Origin: Hyphococcus sp.
Lineage (GTDB): Bacteria; Pseudomonadota; Alphaproteobacteria; Caulobacterales; Parvularculaceae
NCBI GenBank assembly: GCA_021604585.1
Contig: BQJG01000003.1
Span: 1 to 64,000 of the forward strand
Reading direction: 5' to 3'
DNA: 64,000 nt
How positions within the stretch are numbered: position 1 is the stretch's first letter; every line of letters begins with the position of its first letter. A program made the position numbers and the translations under genes. The notes under the pieces were generated by a model, which was not told the origin of the DNA, ran no database searches, and worked only from the letters and a program-made list of their open reading frames with translations. Below, in pieces: positions 7,804-15,993 of the stretch.

Positions 7804-8772
7804 ATGACCAAGGCTGTCTATCTTGAAGCGCATGGCGGGCCGGAAGGCTTCGCGTTGCGCGACTTCGATCCGCCCCCGCCCGATGCCGGCCAGCTGCGCG
7901 TCCGCCACACCGCCATCGGCCTCAATTTCATCGATATTTACAAGCGCACCGGGCTTTATCCGGCTTCACTGCCGGCGATCTTAGGCTCGGAAGCGGCAGG
8001 CGTCGTCGAGGCCACAGGCGGCGGCGTTGAAGGTTTCAAACCCGGCGACCGCATCGCCCATATTGGCGGCAGCGCCTATGCGGAGATCGCCAATGTCCCG
8101 GCGGTGCTGGCGGCGAAAATTCCCGATAGCGTTTCCGACGAGTTCGCTGCGGCGGTGTTCTTAAAAGGCCTCACCGTCGACATGCTGGTCAATCAGGTTT
8201 TCGCGCTCAAACCCGGCGATTCCTGTCTGGTTCATGCGGCGGCTGGCGGCGTCGGCACGCTCCTTTGTCAGTGGGCGAACCATTTGGGCGCGCGGGTCAT
8301 CGCCGTCGTCGGCTCTCAAGAAAAGGAGACGGGCGCCCGCGCCAACGGCGCTCATGAGGTAATCATCCGTACACAAACGGATAGCATTGCCGCCGAACTG
8401 CGCCGCTTGACGAAAAATGAAGGCGTCGCGGTGGTCTATGACAGCGTCGGAGAAGCAACCTTCACCGCGTCGCTCGACTCGCTCGCCATGCGCGGCCATA
8501 TGGTGACCTTCGGCAACGCCTCCGGGCCGGTCCCGCCGGTGGCCCCGCTGGAGCTTTCCCGGCGCGGCTCACTGACGCTCACCCGCCCGACGCTTTTCCA
8601 CTACGCCACCCCGGAGCGGATGCCGGATATGGCGGCGCGGCTGTTCAAGATGGTGGCGGAAGGCGCGGTGCTTCCAAAAATCGGCGGACGCTTTACCCTT
8701 GCTGAAATCGCCGAGGCTCACCGATTGCTGGAAAGCGGCCAAAGCCAGGGCGCGATCGTTCTTAACCCCTAG
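7804..8772 (+). CDS. NADPH:quinone oxidoreductase, zinc-free MDR family
   Basis: 322-residue zeta-crystallin-type reductase. The N-terminal GroES-like domain contains IGLNFIDIYKRTGLYP and GSEAAGVVEATG; the Rossmann part has HAAAGGVGTLLCQWANHLGA for NADPH binding. No structural-zinc cysteine cluster is present, as in quinone oxidoreductases. It reduces quinones or enones in the cytoplasm. Follows RidA closely. Confidence 0.9.
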   Translation: MTKAVYLEAHGGPEGFALRDFDPPPPDAGQLRVRHTAIGLNFIDIYKRTGLYPASLPAILGSEAAGVVEATGGGVEGFKPGDRIAHIGGSAYAEIANVPAVLAAKIPDSVSDEFAAAVFLKGLTVDMLVNQVFALKPGDSCLVHAAAGGVGTLLCQWANHLGARVIAVVGSQEKETGARANGAHEVIIRTQTDSIAAELRRLTKNEGVAVVYDSVGEATFTASLDSLAMRGHMVTFGNASGPVPPVAPLELSRRGSLTLTRPTLFHYATPERMPDMAARLFKMVAEGAVLPKIGGRFTLAEIAEAHRLLESGQSQGAIVLNP

Positions 8773-8789
8773 AGTAAAAGTAATTTCAA

Positions 8790-9761
8790 ATGATTAGATG
8801 GTTAACACTTGCCGGACTGATGGCGCTGGCGGGGTGCGGAGAGAGCGTAACCGTTGAGGGCGCAGACCGGACGTCGCGCTCTTCCAGCGGCTGGTCCATC
8901 GATGTGGACGAGGCCTTTGGCGGCGATCTCAATCAGTTTTTCGAGTGCCTTGAATTGTCCGATGCCGCGCTGGTCTCGGCCCATCGCGGCGGGCCCTATC
9001 CGGGTTTTCCCGAAAATGCTGTGGAGACCATGGATGCGCTGCTCGCCAGAATTCCGGCGATGATGGAAATCGACGTGGCGACATCCGCTGACGGGGTTCT
9101 CTTCCTCAATCATGACGACACGCTTGATCGAACCACGACTGGCGAGGGCGACGCCAGCGCCCGCAGCTGGAACGAGATCAAACGCTTAAAGCTCGAGGAT
9201 GATGACGGAACGCGCACTGGTTTTGCGCCGTCTCGTTTTGCCGATGTTCTCGCATGGGCCAAGGGGCGCACCATCCTGCAAATCGATTTCAAACAATCGA
9301 CGCGCTATGAAGACGTTGCAGCGGAAATCAAACAACAGCGCGCCGAAGACCGGGTCATCCTCATCGCCTATTCCATGGCGTCTGCGCAAAAACTCCACCG
9401 CCTGATGCCGGACGCGATGATCTCACTGTCGCTCGACACCCAGTCGGAACTCAACCGCGCTGTCGCCGCCGGCATTCCCGACGACCGCATACTGGGCTTT
9501 ACCGGCATCGAAGATCCCCGCCCGCGTCTGTTCTCCATCCTCAACAGCCGCGACGTTGAAGTCATTTTCGGCACGCTGGGCGGACGCGATTCCATCGACA
9601 ATGACATCGCCCGTTCCGGCTATGAGGCGCTCTATGCCGAGATCGCCGCGCAAGGCGCGGACATCATCGCCACCGACCGGCCGATCGAGGCTTATGCAGC
9701 GCTCGAAGACGCCGGCCGCACGGTCGAAGCTGGCGAATGCGGGGTCAGTTTTTCCAGCTAA
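8790..9761 (+). CDS. Lipoprotein glycerophosphodiester phosphodiesterase family protein
   Basis: 323 residues. The signal ends in a lipobox (GLMALAGC), so it is probably an envelope lipoprotein. The GDPD core is visible as SAHRGGPYPGFPENAVE (catalytic His-Arg and Glu), MEIDVATSADGVLFLNHDDT (metal-binding Glu-x-Asp and second His) and DRTTTGEGD. These residues match phospholipid head-group phosphodiesterases that release glycerol 3-phosphate. The C-terminal barrel half is more divergent, so the substrate is unsure. Confidence 0.85.
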   Translation: MIRWLTLAGLMALAGCGESVTVEGADRTSRSSSGWSIDVDEAFGGDLNQFFECLELSDAALVSAHRGGPYPGFPENAVETMDALLARIPAMMEIDVATSADGVLFLNHDDTLDRTTTGEGDASARSWNEIKRLKLEDDDGTRTGFAPSRFADVLAWAKGRTILQIDFKQSTRYEDVAAEIKQQRAEDRVILIAYSMASAQKLHRLMPDAMISLSLDTQSELNRAVAAGIPDDRILGFTGIEDPRPRLFSILNSRDVEVIFGTLGGRDSIDNDIARSGYEALYAEIAAQGADIIATDRPIEAYAALEDAGRTVEAGECGVSFSS

Positions 9762-9791
9762 ACCGTCCGGCGGCGCACGGTATTGACAGGT

Positions 9792-9831
9792 CACCATCTT
9801 TATATAACAACTACGTTATATAAAGATGGTG
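9792..9831. promoter_or_regulatory. Large operator palindrome upstream of the ArsR gene
   Basis: A perfect inverted repeat with 17-bp arms, CACCATCTTTATATAAC and GTTATATAAAGATGGTG, separated by 6 bp (AACTAC). It ends 4 bp before the ATG of the ArsR-type regulator and is immediately preceded by a TTGACA hexamer at 9783-9788; TATA-like sequence lies inside both arms. The position fits autorepression of the arsR-SRPBCC-VOC operon by its own regulator (inference). As RNA it would also form a hairpin over the ribosome-binding region. Confidence 0.8.
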
Positions 9832-9835
9832 CTAT

Positions 9836-10192
9836 ATGCAGATCGCAACAGACCCGCTTTCCGTTAAATTCGCGGCCCTTGCCGACCCCACCCGGCGCGC
9901 GATCCTCGCCCGGTTGTCGACCGGCGAAGCGACGGTGATGGAGCTGGCCGAACCCTTCGCCATTTCCCAGCCGGCCGTGACCCGTCACCTCAAAGTCCTC
10001 GAAGGGGCCGGTCTGATTTCGCGGTCGCGCGACGCGCAGCGCCGTCCGGCGAAACTGGAAGCAGGCGCGCTCAAAGGCGTTGACGACTGGCTCGAAGTTT
10101 ATCGCCGCATGTGGGAGGGCCGTCTCGACCGGCTGGCGGACTATCTGCACGCGGTTAATGCGCCGCCACGCAAAAAGAACCGAAAGTCATGA
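9836..10192 (+). CDS. ArsR family winged-helix transcriptional regulator
   Basis: 118 residues. Motifs DPTRRAILARLSTGEATVME, ISQPAVTRHLKVLEGAGLIS (recognition helix) and the basic C-terminus are standard for ArsR/SmtB-like repressors. No metal-binding Cys pair is seen, so it belongs to the non-metal group often paired with SRPBCC (AHSA1) proteins. The gene overlaps the next by 4 bp (ATGA). The palindrome just upstream is the probable operator. Confidence 0.92.
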   Translation: MQIATDPLSVKFAALADPTRRAILARLSTGEATVMELAEPFAISQPAVTRHLKVLEGAGLISRSRDAQRRPAKLEAGALKGVDDWLEVYRRMWEGRLDRLADYLHAVNAPPRKKNRKS

Positions 10193-10674
10193 GCCGGACA
10201 ATCACTATCACTCCATCCGGTGAACGCCGGATCGTCACGACACGGACTTTTGACGCGCCCAAGCAGCAGGTCTTCGACGCGTTCACCCGGCCAAAAATGC
10301 TGAAATGCTGGATGTTCGGGCCGGACGGCTGGTCGCTGCCGCATTGCGAAGTCGACCTAAAGCCCGGCGGGCGCTGGCGCTATCTTTGGCGTCATGACGA
10401 TGGGCGCGAAATGGCCGCCAGCGGCGAATATCTTGAAATCTCGCCGCCAGACAAACTGGTGCATACGGAGCGTTTCGATGAGGACTGGACCGGCGGCGAG
10501 ACAATCGTCACCACCCGCTTCACCGAGAAATCCGGCCGCACCACGGTGACGCTGTCGATCGAATATGCGGCTGGCGAGACGCGCGACCGCGTCCTCAAAT
10601 CCCCGATGGCGGCCGGCATGGAGGCGGGCTACGCCCGGCTCGACCGGATTTTGTTACAGCAACACGAGGCTTGA
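10189..10674 (+). CDS. SRPBCC (AHSA1-like) domain protein
   Basis: 161 residues with the family start (RTFDAPKQQVFDAFTRPKML), the KPGGRWRYLWRHDDGREMAASGEY strand region and a C-terminal helix ending GYARLDRILLQQ. These proteins have a helix-grip fold with a hydrophobic ligand pocket; the substrate is unknown. Always found next to ArsR regulators, as here, and translationally coupled to it. Confidence 0.9.
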   Translation: MSRTITITPSGERRIVTTRTFDAPKQQVFDAFTRPKMLKCWMFGPDGWSLPHCEVDLKPGGRWRYLWRHDDGREMAASGEYLEISPPDKLVHTERFDEDWTGGETIVTTRFTEKSGRTTVTLSIEYAAGETRDRVLKSPMAAGMEAGYARLDRILLQQHEA

Positions 10675-10677
10675 ACC

Positions 10678-11046
10678 ATGTTCGAAAAAGTCGCTTTCAC
10701 CATGTACCCCGCAACCGACATTCCGCGGGCCAGAAAATTCTACGAAGAAACGCTCGGTCTCAAAGTCGGCAAGCATGGCGATCATGGACCCATATCCTGG
10801 GTGGAATACGACCTCCCCCGGGGCGGCTGTTTCGCCATCACCAATGCGACCGAGGACGCGCCAAGCGCCGCCGCCGGCGGCGCCATCGCTTTTGAGGTCG
10901 CAGATCTCGACGCGCTGATCGGCAATCTCAAATCCAAGGGCGTCGAGTTCAAATCCGACATCATCCACGGCCCGGCGTGCAGAATGGCGGTGTGTCTCGA
11001 CACCGAAGGCAATTCGATTGTGATGCACCAGCTCAACGAGAAATAA
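10678..11046 (+). CDS. VOC (glyoxalase/dioxygenase fold) family protein
   Basis: 122 residues. MYPATDIPRARKFYEETLGL is the typical VOC opening, with a C-terminal strand CLDTEGNSIVMHQL containing the usual acidic metal position. It starts 3 bp after the SRPBCC gene and shares its operon. The natural substrate is not evident. Confidence 0.9.
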   Translation: MFEKVAFTMYPATDIPRARKFYEETLGLKVGKHGDHGPISWVEYDLPRGGCFAITNATEDAPSAAAGGAIAFEVADLDALIGNLKSKGVEFKSDIIHGPACRMAVCLDTEGNSIVMHQLNEK

Positions 11047-11091
11047 CTCCGACGCGCGCAGTCTGTTTCCAACCCTAACCAGAGACCCTTC

Positions 11092-11802
11092 ATGCGAAAA
11101 TCAAATGTAATCGGCCTCCTGTCGGCCGTCGCGCTGCTCGTCTCCTGCGGGCCCGGCGCACAGTCAAGCGCAAAGCCGCAAGCCGCCCGCACGGAAACGC
11201 CAGCCTCCTCGGCGCCTGTTGAAGACCTCACCCCGCCGGCCGGGCTCTACAAGCTCGACCGCTATCATTCGAGCATCGTTTTTCGCGCCGATCATCTCGG
11301 GTTCTCGTTCTATGCCGGCTCCTTCGCCACCTTCGACGCGGCGCTTAACCTGGACCCGGCTAATCTGGACGCAACCGAAATCAGCGCCTCTATCGACGTT
11401 ACGTCGCTGCGCATCCCGACTCCGCCGGAAGGCTTCTTCGAGACGCTGATGGGCGAGAAATGGTTCAACGCCGACGCGTATCCGGAAATCAGGTTTCACT
11501 CGACCGCCGTCACCCAGACCAGCCCGAAGTCGGCGCGGGTGGACGGCGTGCTGACAATGCTTGGGGCGACAGCGCCGGTCTCCTTCGATGTGGAGTATCG
11601 CGGCGGCTATGCGGGCTATCCTCAGCTCGATCCGAATGCGCGGATCGGCTTCACCGCCAGCGGCTTCCTTAATCGCAGCGATTTCGGACTTACCGAAGGC
11701 ATCCCGCCGGAAGGCTCCAATATGGGCGTTTTCGACACGGTCACTTTCCAGATCGACGCCGAATTCAACGGCCCGCCGCTACCGGAGCCCGCCGCCGAAT
11801 AG
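11092..11802 (+). CDS. YceI family lipoprotein
   Basis: 236 residues with a signal ending in a lipobox (LLVSCGP). The mature part has the YceI lipocalin-like pattern: YKLDRYHSSIVFRADHLGFS, FATFDAALNLDP, SASIDVTSLRI, FNADAYPEIRFHST and a final NRSDFGLTEG segment. YceI proteins bind isoprenoids in the periplasm. About 45 bp from the VOC gene, so it may belong to the same transcript. Confidence 0.9.
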   Translation: MRKSNVIGLLSAVALLVSCGPGAQSSAKPQAARTETPASSAPVEDLTPPAGLYKLDRYHSSIVFRADHLGFSFYAGSFATFDAALNLDPANLDATEISASIDVTSLRIPTPPEGFFETLMGEKWFNADAYPEIRFHSTAVTQTSPKSARVDGVLTMLGATAPVSFDVEYRGGYAGYPQLDPNARIGFTASGFLNRSDFGLTEGIPPEGSNMGVFDTVTFQIDAEFNGPPLPEPAAE

Positions 11803-11859
11803 CTCCCCACTGGCGCCGGGCTTGGCGGCGGGCGGGAAGCGCGCCTAAACTCGCTACCC

Positions 11860-12297
11860 ATGAAACCCGGTCCAAAATTTGGCCTAAAACGCACTATCGC
11901 CCTTTACGCGCTTGGTCTGGCGCTCGCCGCCATGGCGCTCGCCTGGCTTGAATATAAATATGTGACCCGGGTCTTTACTGGCGAAATCTATGTGGTTCTC
12001 ATCGCCCTCGGTTTCACCTCCCTGGGTGTCTGGGCCGGCCGGCGCCTCACCCGCAAAACCCAAGCAGCGCCATTTGAGCTTAATCATGCGGCGCTGGCCT
12101 CGCTCGGCGTTACGGATCGCGAGCATGAGATGCTGCTGGCGCTGGCCGATGGCCTCACCAACAAAGAAATCGCCCGCCGTTTCGACGTTTCGCCGAATAC
12201 GGTGAAGACGCATGTGTCGAGCCTTTATGAAAAGCTCGAGGTTCAGAGGCGAACCCAGGCTGTGCAAAAGGCGAAAGACCTAGCGCTCATCCCGTAG
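11860..12297 (+). CDS. Membrane-anchored LuxR-type HTH regulator
   Basis: 145 residues: two N-terminal membrane segments (TIALYALGLALAAMALAWL and YVVLIALGFTSLGVWAG) followed by a LuxR/GerE-type helix-turn-helix, LGVTDREHEMLLALADGLTN then KEIARRFDVSPNTVKTHVSS. A stand-alone DNA-binding domain tethered to the membrane, with no receiver domain. No clear Shine-Dalgarno before the ATG. Target genes are unknown. Confidence 0.88.
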   Translation: MKPGPKFGLKRTIALYALGLALAAMALAWLEYKYVTRVFTGEIYVVLIALGFTSLGVWAGRRLTRKTQAAPFELNHAALASLGVTDREHEMLLALADGLTNKEIARRFDVSPNTVKTHVSSLYEKLEVQRRTQAVQKAKDLALIP

Positions 12298-12403
12298 GCC
12301 ATACCCTGCCCAACGTCTTGTTTTTGCTGAAATCACCCATTCGGGCGATGGATTTCCCGCGCGTTTCGCGGAACTGTGGAGGCCAGACAGGGAGACATCG
12401 CCC

Positions 12404-12775
12404 ATGGGAAATCCAGTCATCCGTTTCGACATTGGCTGCCGCGACCGCAAAGCGACCACCGCCTTTTATGAAAAGGTGTTCGGATGGTCAGGGCGCGAGG
12501 CGGGCTTCAATACGGAGATCGACACGGGCGGCGGCAAGGGCATCGACGGCGCCGTCACCGCGCTCGGCCATGAGCCGCATAATTACGTCATGATCTATAT
12601 GGAGGTCGCCGACATCGACGCGGCCTGTACGGCGATCAAGGACGCAGGCGGCAAGATCACCATCGGCCCGGTTGAGATTCCTGAAGATAACGGGCCGGGG
12701 GATGGAGGAAAGTTCGCCTGGTTCAATGATCCGGAAGGCAACCTGCTCGGCATTTTCGAGCCGCCAGCGCAATAA
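12404..12775 (+). CDS. VOC family protein
   Basis: 123 residues. RFDIGCRDRKATTAFYEKVFGW begins the fold and the end FAWFNDPEGNLLGIFEPP carries the metal-ligand Glu of many VOC proteins; GGKITIGPVEIPE is the second module. Resembles the glyoxalase/bleomycin-resistance-like proteins common in soil and marine bacteria. Preceded by GGGAGA. Substrate unknown. Confidence 0.9.
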   Translation: MGNPVIRFDIGCRDRKATTAFYEKVFGWSGREAGFNTEIDTGGGKGIDGAVTALGHEPHNYVMIYMEVADIDAACTAIKDAGGKITIGPVEIPEDNGPGDGGKFAWFNDPEGNLLGIFEPPAQ

Positions 12776-12789
12776 AGAGGGACAACAAA

Positions 12790-13320
12790 ATGCTCAAAAT
12801 CGCGGCCATTTATGGGGCCATCGCCGGCTCGATCACCATCGCCGTCATGTGCGTGGGCTTCGTTCTCGACAGCAAAGGGCTCCATGGCGCCAGCAGCGCC
12901 GTCTTCGGCTATGCGGTGATGATTGTCGCGCTGACGATGATTTTCATCGGGATCAAACGCTATCGCGATCAGTCCCTCGGCGGAGTCATCAAGTTTGCGC
13001 CCGCCTTCGGTCTCGGCCTCGCCATCGCCGCCATTGCAGCTGTCTTTTACTCGACAGGCTGGGAGATTTATCTCGCCGCGACCGATTACGCCTTCGCAGA
13101 AAACTACGCCAATGCGGTGATTGCGAAAAAGGAAGCGGCGGGCCTTGCCGGCGCAGAGCTGGACAAAGTACGCGAAGCCATGGCGAGTTTCGTCGATAGC
13201 TATAAAAATCCGTTCTACCGCTTCCCCATGACCACGGTGGAAATCTTCCCGGTGGGGTTCCTTGTGGCGCTGGCATCGGCTGCGCTGTTGCGCAACCCAA
13301 AGGTCTTTCCAGCGCGCTAA
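12790..13320 (+). CDS. DUF4199 domain membrane protein
   Basis: 176 residues. Pattern of DUF4199: MLKIAAIYGAIAGSITIAVM, VIKFAPAFGLGLAIAAIAAV, TGWEIYLAATDYAFAENYAN and a last helix VEIFPVGFLVALASAALL, giving four hydrophobic segments with a charged loop between the third and fourth. Follows the VOC gene by 14 bp. Its stop codon overlaps the stop of the convergent MarR gene. Function unknown. Confidence 0.88.
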   Translation: MLKIAAIYGAIAGSITIAVMCVGFVLDSKGLHGASSAVFGYAVMIVALTMIFIGIKRYRDQSLGGVIKFAPAFGLGLAIAAIAAVFYSTGWEIYLAATDYAFAENYANAVIAKKEAAGLAGAELDKVREAMASFVDSYKNPFYRFPMTTVEIFPVGFLVALASAALLRNPKVFPAR

Positions 13321-13793
13321 CGCATTGAATCCAATAGCATTCTCAAGGGCGTCAACTGGCTCAACAAGCCCGCCCAATCAGCGTCAGGAAGCTCGGCTTT
13401 GAGCTTGGCGAGGCCGGGCGCCACCGCATGCACGGCGGCGTCGCGAATGGCGCGGCCCGATGGCGTCACCTTCACACGCTTGATGCGGCGGTCATCCGCA
13501 TCCGGAATAAATTCGATATAGGATTTGGCTTCGAGCTTTTTCACGGTGGACGACATGGTTGGCTGCGCCACTTGCATCGCCGAAGCAATCTCACCGATGG
13601 TCTGCAGCGCGTCGAGCCGCAACAGGTGATTGATCACGGCAAACTGGGCAAGGGTGAGGTCGCCGGGCATCACCCGCTCAAATTCGCGGTCCGCCAGATT
13701 GGCGATGATCGAAATTTCCGTAAAGACTTTGAAAATTGCAGGATCGCCGGGAAGGCCGAGCCCCGACGGTGTCGATTTTTTATTCATCAGCAA
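13317..13793 (-). CDS. MarR family transcriptional regulator
   Basis: 158 residues. The winged helix is DLTLAQFAVINHLLRLDALQTI then GEIASAMQVAQPTMSSTVKK, followed by the wing DADDRRIKRVKVTPSGRAI. Its start overlaps the end of the upstream nitroreductase gene by 14 bp, so the two are one operon. MarR repressors commonly control the adjacent enzyme gene and respond to aromatic or oxidising ligands. A candidate operator is at 14988-15003. Confidence 0.92.
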   Translation of the reverse strand: MLMNKKSTPSGLGLPGDPAIFKVFTEISIIANLADREFERVMPGDLTLAQFAVINHLLRLDALQTIGEIASAMQVAQPTMSSTVKKLEAKSYIEFIPDADDRRIKRVKVTPSGRAIRDAAVHAVAPGLAKLKAELPDADWAGLLSQLTPLRMLLDSMR

Positions 13794-14952
13794 GAATCAA
13801 CCGGGTTTCAAGCGGCCAGCGCGGCGCCGGCGGCGGCGTCTTGGCATAGCCGAAGCGGAACAGCCCTTGCAACCGCCCGTCAAGCGGCGCACGCGGCGTG
13901 CAAATGCCGGTAAAGTCATGTATTTCCTCGAATAATTCCGTCATTTCCGGATATTCTTGCAACGCCTGACTGAAAGGTTGCATGGCGAGACCCGTGGATG
14001 TCGCCGCCAGTTGCAGGCGCACCCAGCCGGCGCCCGCCCGCAATTGATCCGTACGCGAATTGCCTGACGTGGCGAGCCAGCCAAACGCCATCGCGCTGTC
14101 GATATTACTGTTGTAAAATTTGCGCGTCTCCGCATAGGCCGTCGATGAGGGATCATCCATTTTCTCCTGTGTCAAAAGTCCGGCGGCCCCCATGGCCTCC
14201 ATCACCGGACCTGACAGGGAGATGCCGTCAGGCGCTGCATTGATCTGAACCTCGCCGATGCGCGTCAGCATGGAAGATTCATGCAAGGCTTCCGGCGTTT
14301 CCATCTCCACCGCCCAGGCCTTGCGGCAAATGTCTTTAAGGGCGGCGAGATTCGTCCCGTCATTCACCCATTCAAATTCGCCGTCGCCGGGCCGCAAAAA
14401 CTCATCCAGCGCGTTGAGCGTTTCAGCGCTGACGTCGCGCGTCTGATCAAAAGGGGCGCGCGCTGTGCGGCGTGCGGCAATGGCTGCAAATAAAGGGTCT
14501 TTGGCTGTCGCGGCGGCTTCGACAAACCGCACAGAAGCAACCGGCCTCGCATCGAGGCGCGGCTGCGGCTCTCCTTCTGGAAACGCCGCGATCTCAAGCG
14601 CAAATCCTTGCTCCGCAGCAGCAATCCGCATCAGCTCCACAAAAGCGCCGAGACCAATGCAGATCTGACGGTCGGGCGGATCGGTCACCGGCAGGCGCCG
14701 GTCGAGATCGCAAAACAAGGTCAGCGAATGAGCGTCATCGAGCCGGACCAGCCAGGGCTGGCGGTTATGCGGGTTCGGCGCCAGCACCGCCCAGGAAAGC
14801 GCATCAAGACGCGGATCACCGAAACCCGTTCCCGCCGCTTTCCAGGGCGCCCGCGCCGCCGACAAATCTGAATGCAGCAATTTCGCCACGCCGGCGCCAA
14901 CCAGCGCGAGCCCTGCGCCGCCGGTCGCCAATATGACCCGCCGTGAAACCAT
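13780..14952 (-). CDS. Acg-type nitroreductase family FMN-binding oxidoreductase, Tat signal
   Basis: 390 residues. The N-terminus MVSRRVILATGGAGLALVGAG looks like a twin-arginine signal or anchor. The FMN-binding motif APNPHNRQPW is diagnostic for nitroreductase-fold proteins of the Acg group; AAIAARRTARAPFD and the duplicated-domain length also fit. Probably acts in the periplasm on nitro-aromatic or quinone substrates. Followed by, and overlapping, the MarR gene. Confidence 0.88.
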   Translation of the reverse strand: MVSRRVILATGGAGLALVGAGVAKLLHSDLSAARAPWKAAGTGFGDPRLDALSWAVLAPNPHNRQPWLVRLDDAHSLTLFCDLDRRLPVTDPPDRQICIGLGAFVELMRIAAAEQGFALEIAAFPEGEPQPRLDARPVASVRFVEAAATAKDPLFAAIAARRTARAPFDQTRDVSAETLNALDEFLRPGDGEFEWVNDGTNLAALKDICRKAWAVEMETPEALHESSMLTRIGEVQINAAPDGISLSGPVMEAMGAAGLLTQEKMDDPSSTAYAETRKFYNSNIDSAMAFGWLATSGNSRTDQLRAGAGWVRLQLAATSTGLAMQPFSQALQEYPEMTELFEEIHDFTGICTPRAPLDGRLQGLFRFGYAKTPPPAPRWPLETRLILADE

Positions 14953-14987
14953 AATCGCTCTCCCGGCAGAGCATATAGCCGCCTATT

Positions 14988-15003
14988 ATATAGATGTCTA
15001 TAT
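14988..15003. promoter_or_regulatory. Candidate MarR operator upstream of the nitroreductase
   Basis: Perfect inverted repeat ATATAGA-TG-TCTATAT, 36-51 bp upstream of the nitroreductase ATG in a short AT-rich stretch. Size and symmetry fit a MarR dimer. No other such palindrome is seen in the intergenic gap. Confidence 0.6.
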
Positions 15004-15152
15004 TTTCTTTAAGCAGAAACTTATCAAAGCCGCTGCTCTCATCCCAACTAAATGGCGGATTTATACAATCCAGCGGCGCCGGAGAGGCGCAAATAAGTTT
15101 CATTGCAGCCTTGCCTTAGCAAACTCGCAAGCCATCTTTCGGGGGAGAGATG

Positions 15153-15185
15153 AACGCCGCCAGGCTCAAGCCCGGCGGCGTTTTT
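15153..15185 (+). terminator. Rho-independent terminator-like hairpin with no upstream gene
   Basis: AACGCCGCC and GGCGGCGTT arms (9 bp) enclose a 12-nt loop, and the plus strand continues with TTTTTCATTT. Neither neighbouring gene (both minus strand) is transcribed into it from the left, so it may end a small RNA from 14953-15150. The minus strand lacks a T-run. Confidence 0.6.
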
Positions 15186-15199
15186 CATTTCTATACGGA

Positions 15200-15817
15200 T
15201 TAAGGCTTCAACGCCGTTGCGCGCTTCCACGCCTCTCTTGACGTCAGCCGCTCAAAATAGGCGGCGGTGCGCGGGCCCATCAACTCGCCATTACGCATTA
15301 GCTGAGTCAGGAAGAGAATGTAGCCAATGGAAATATCCGCCAGCGAGAATTCGCCCAGCAAATAATCCCGCCCCTCAAGCCCCGCCTCAAGAAAATCGAG
15401 GCAGTTCTTCATCTCGCCCACCGCCCAGAGCCGCATGGATTCGATCCGGTGCTCCTTTGGCAGCAGCATCGTATGGCCCAAAAGCTGGCCCACATAGCCG
15501 CCCATGCCGGCCTCGCCAAACTCCATCCATTGCAGATAATCGCCATAGTCCGTATCCTGAGCATTCCGGGAGAGCTTTCCGTTGGCGTATTTGTTGGCCA
15601 GATATTCAATGATCGCAACGGATTCGATCATCCGTTTGTCGCCATCGAAAAAGACCGGGGTTTTGCCGAGCGGATTGAGAGCGCGGTATTCAGGCTCTTT
15701 CAATTTCGCGCGGTCAAACACCCGCGTTTCGATGTCCGCATCAATTCCCAACTCATCAAGCGCCCAGACAATGCGCAAGCTGCGGGTCATTGGAAAGTGG
15801 ATGAGTTTGAGAGTCAT
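15200..15817 (-). CDS. Glutathione S-transferase family protein
   Basis: 205 residues from the ATG at 15817. The thioredoxin-like domain (TLKLIHFPMTRSLRIVWALD, NPLGKTPVFFDGDKRMIES with the cis-Pro and the glutathione-binding Glu-Ser) is followed by the helical domain with FSLADISIGYIL. The longer frame (to 15898) has no family-like sequence. Conjugates or reduces electrophiles with glutathione; substrate unknown. Confidence 0.9.
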   Translation of the reverse strand: MTLKLIHFPMTRSLRIVWALDELGIDADIETRVFDRAKLKEPEYRALNPLGKTPVFFDGDKRMIESVAIIEYLANKYANGKLSRNAQDTDYGDYLQWMEFGEAGMGGYVGQLLGHTMLLPKEHRIESMRLWAVGEMKNCLDFLEAGLEGRDYLLGEFSLADISIGYILFLTQLMRNGELMGPRTAAYFERLTSREAWKRATALKP

Positions 15818-15993
15818 ATGCGGGCCCTGTTTTTCAGTTTCATTTGCAATTAACAGCGCGCCAGCCGATAAACGCAACGCTGTTGCGCAGTCAAACATGC
15901 GCAGCTTGCGACATGCCGCCGCTGCGGCGTTCGCGACCCTTATGCCGGGCCGGTAGCGTACCTAATTTGCAGTAAAACAAAGAGGGGCGGCTC

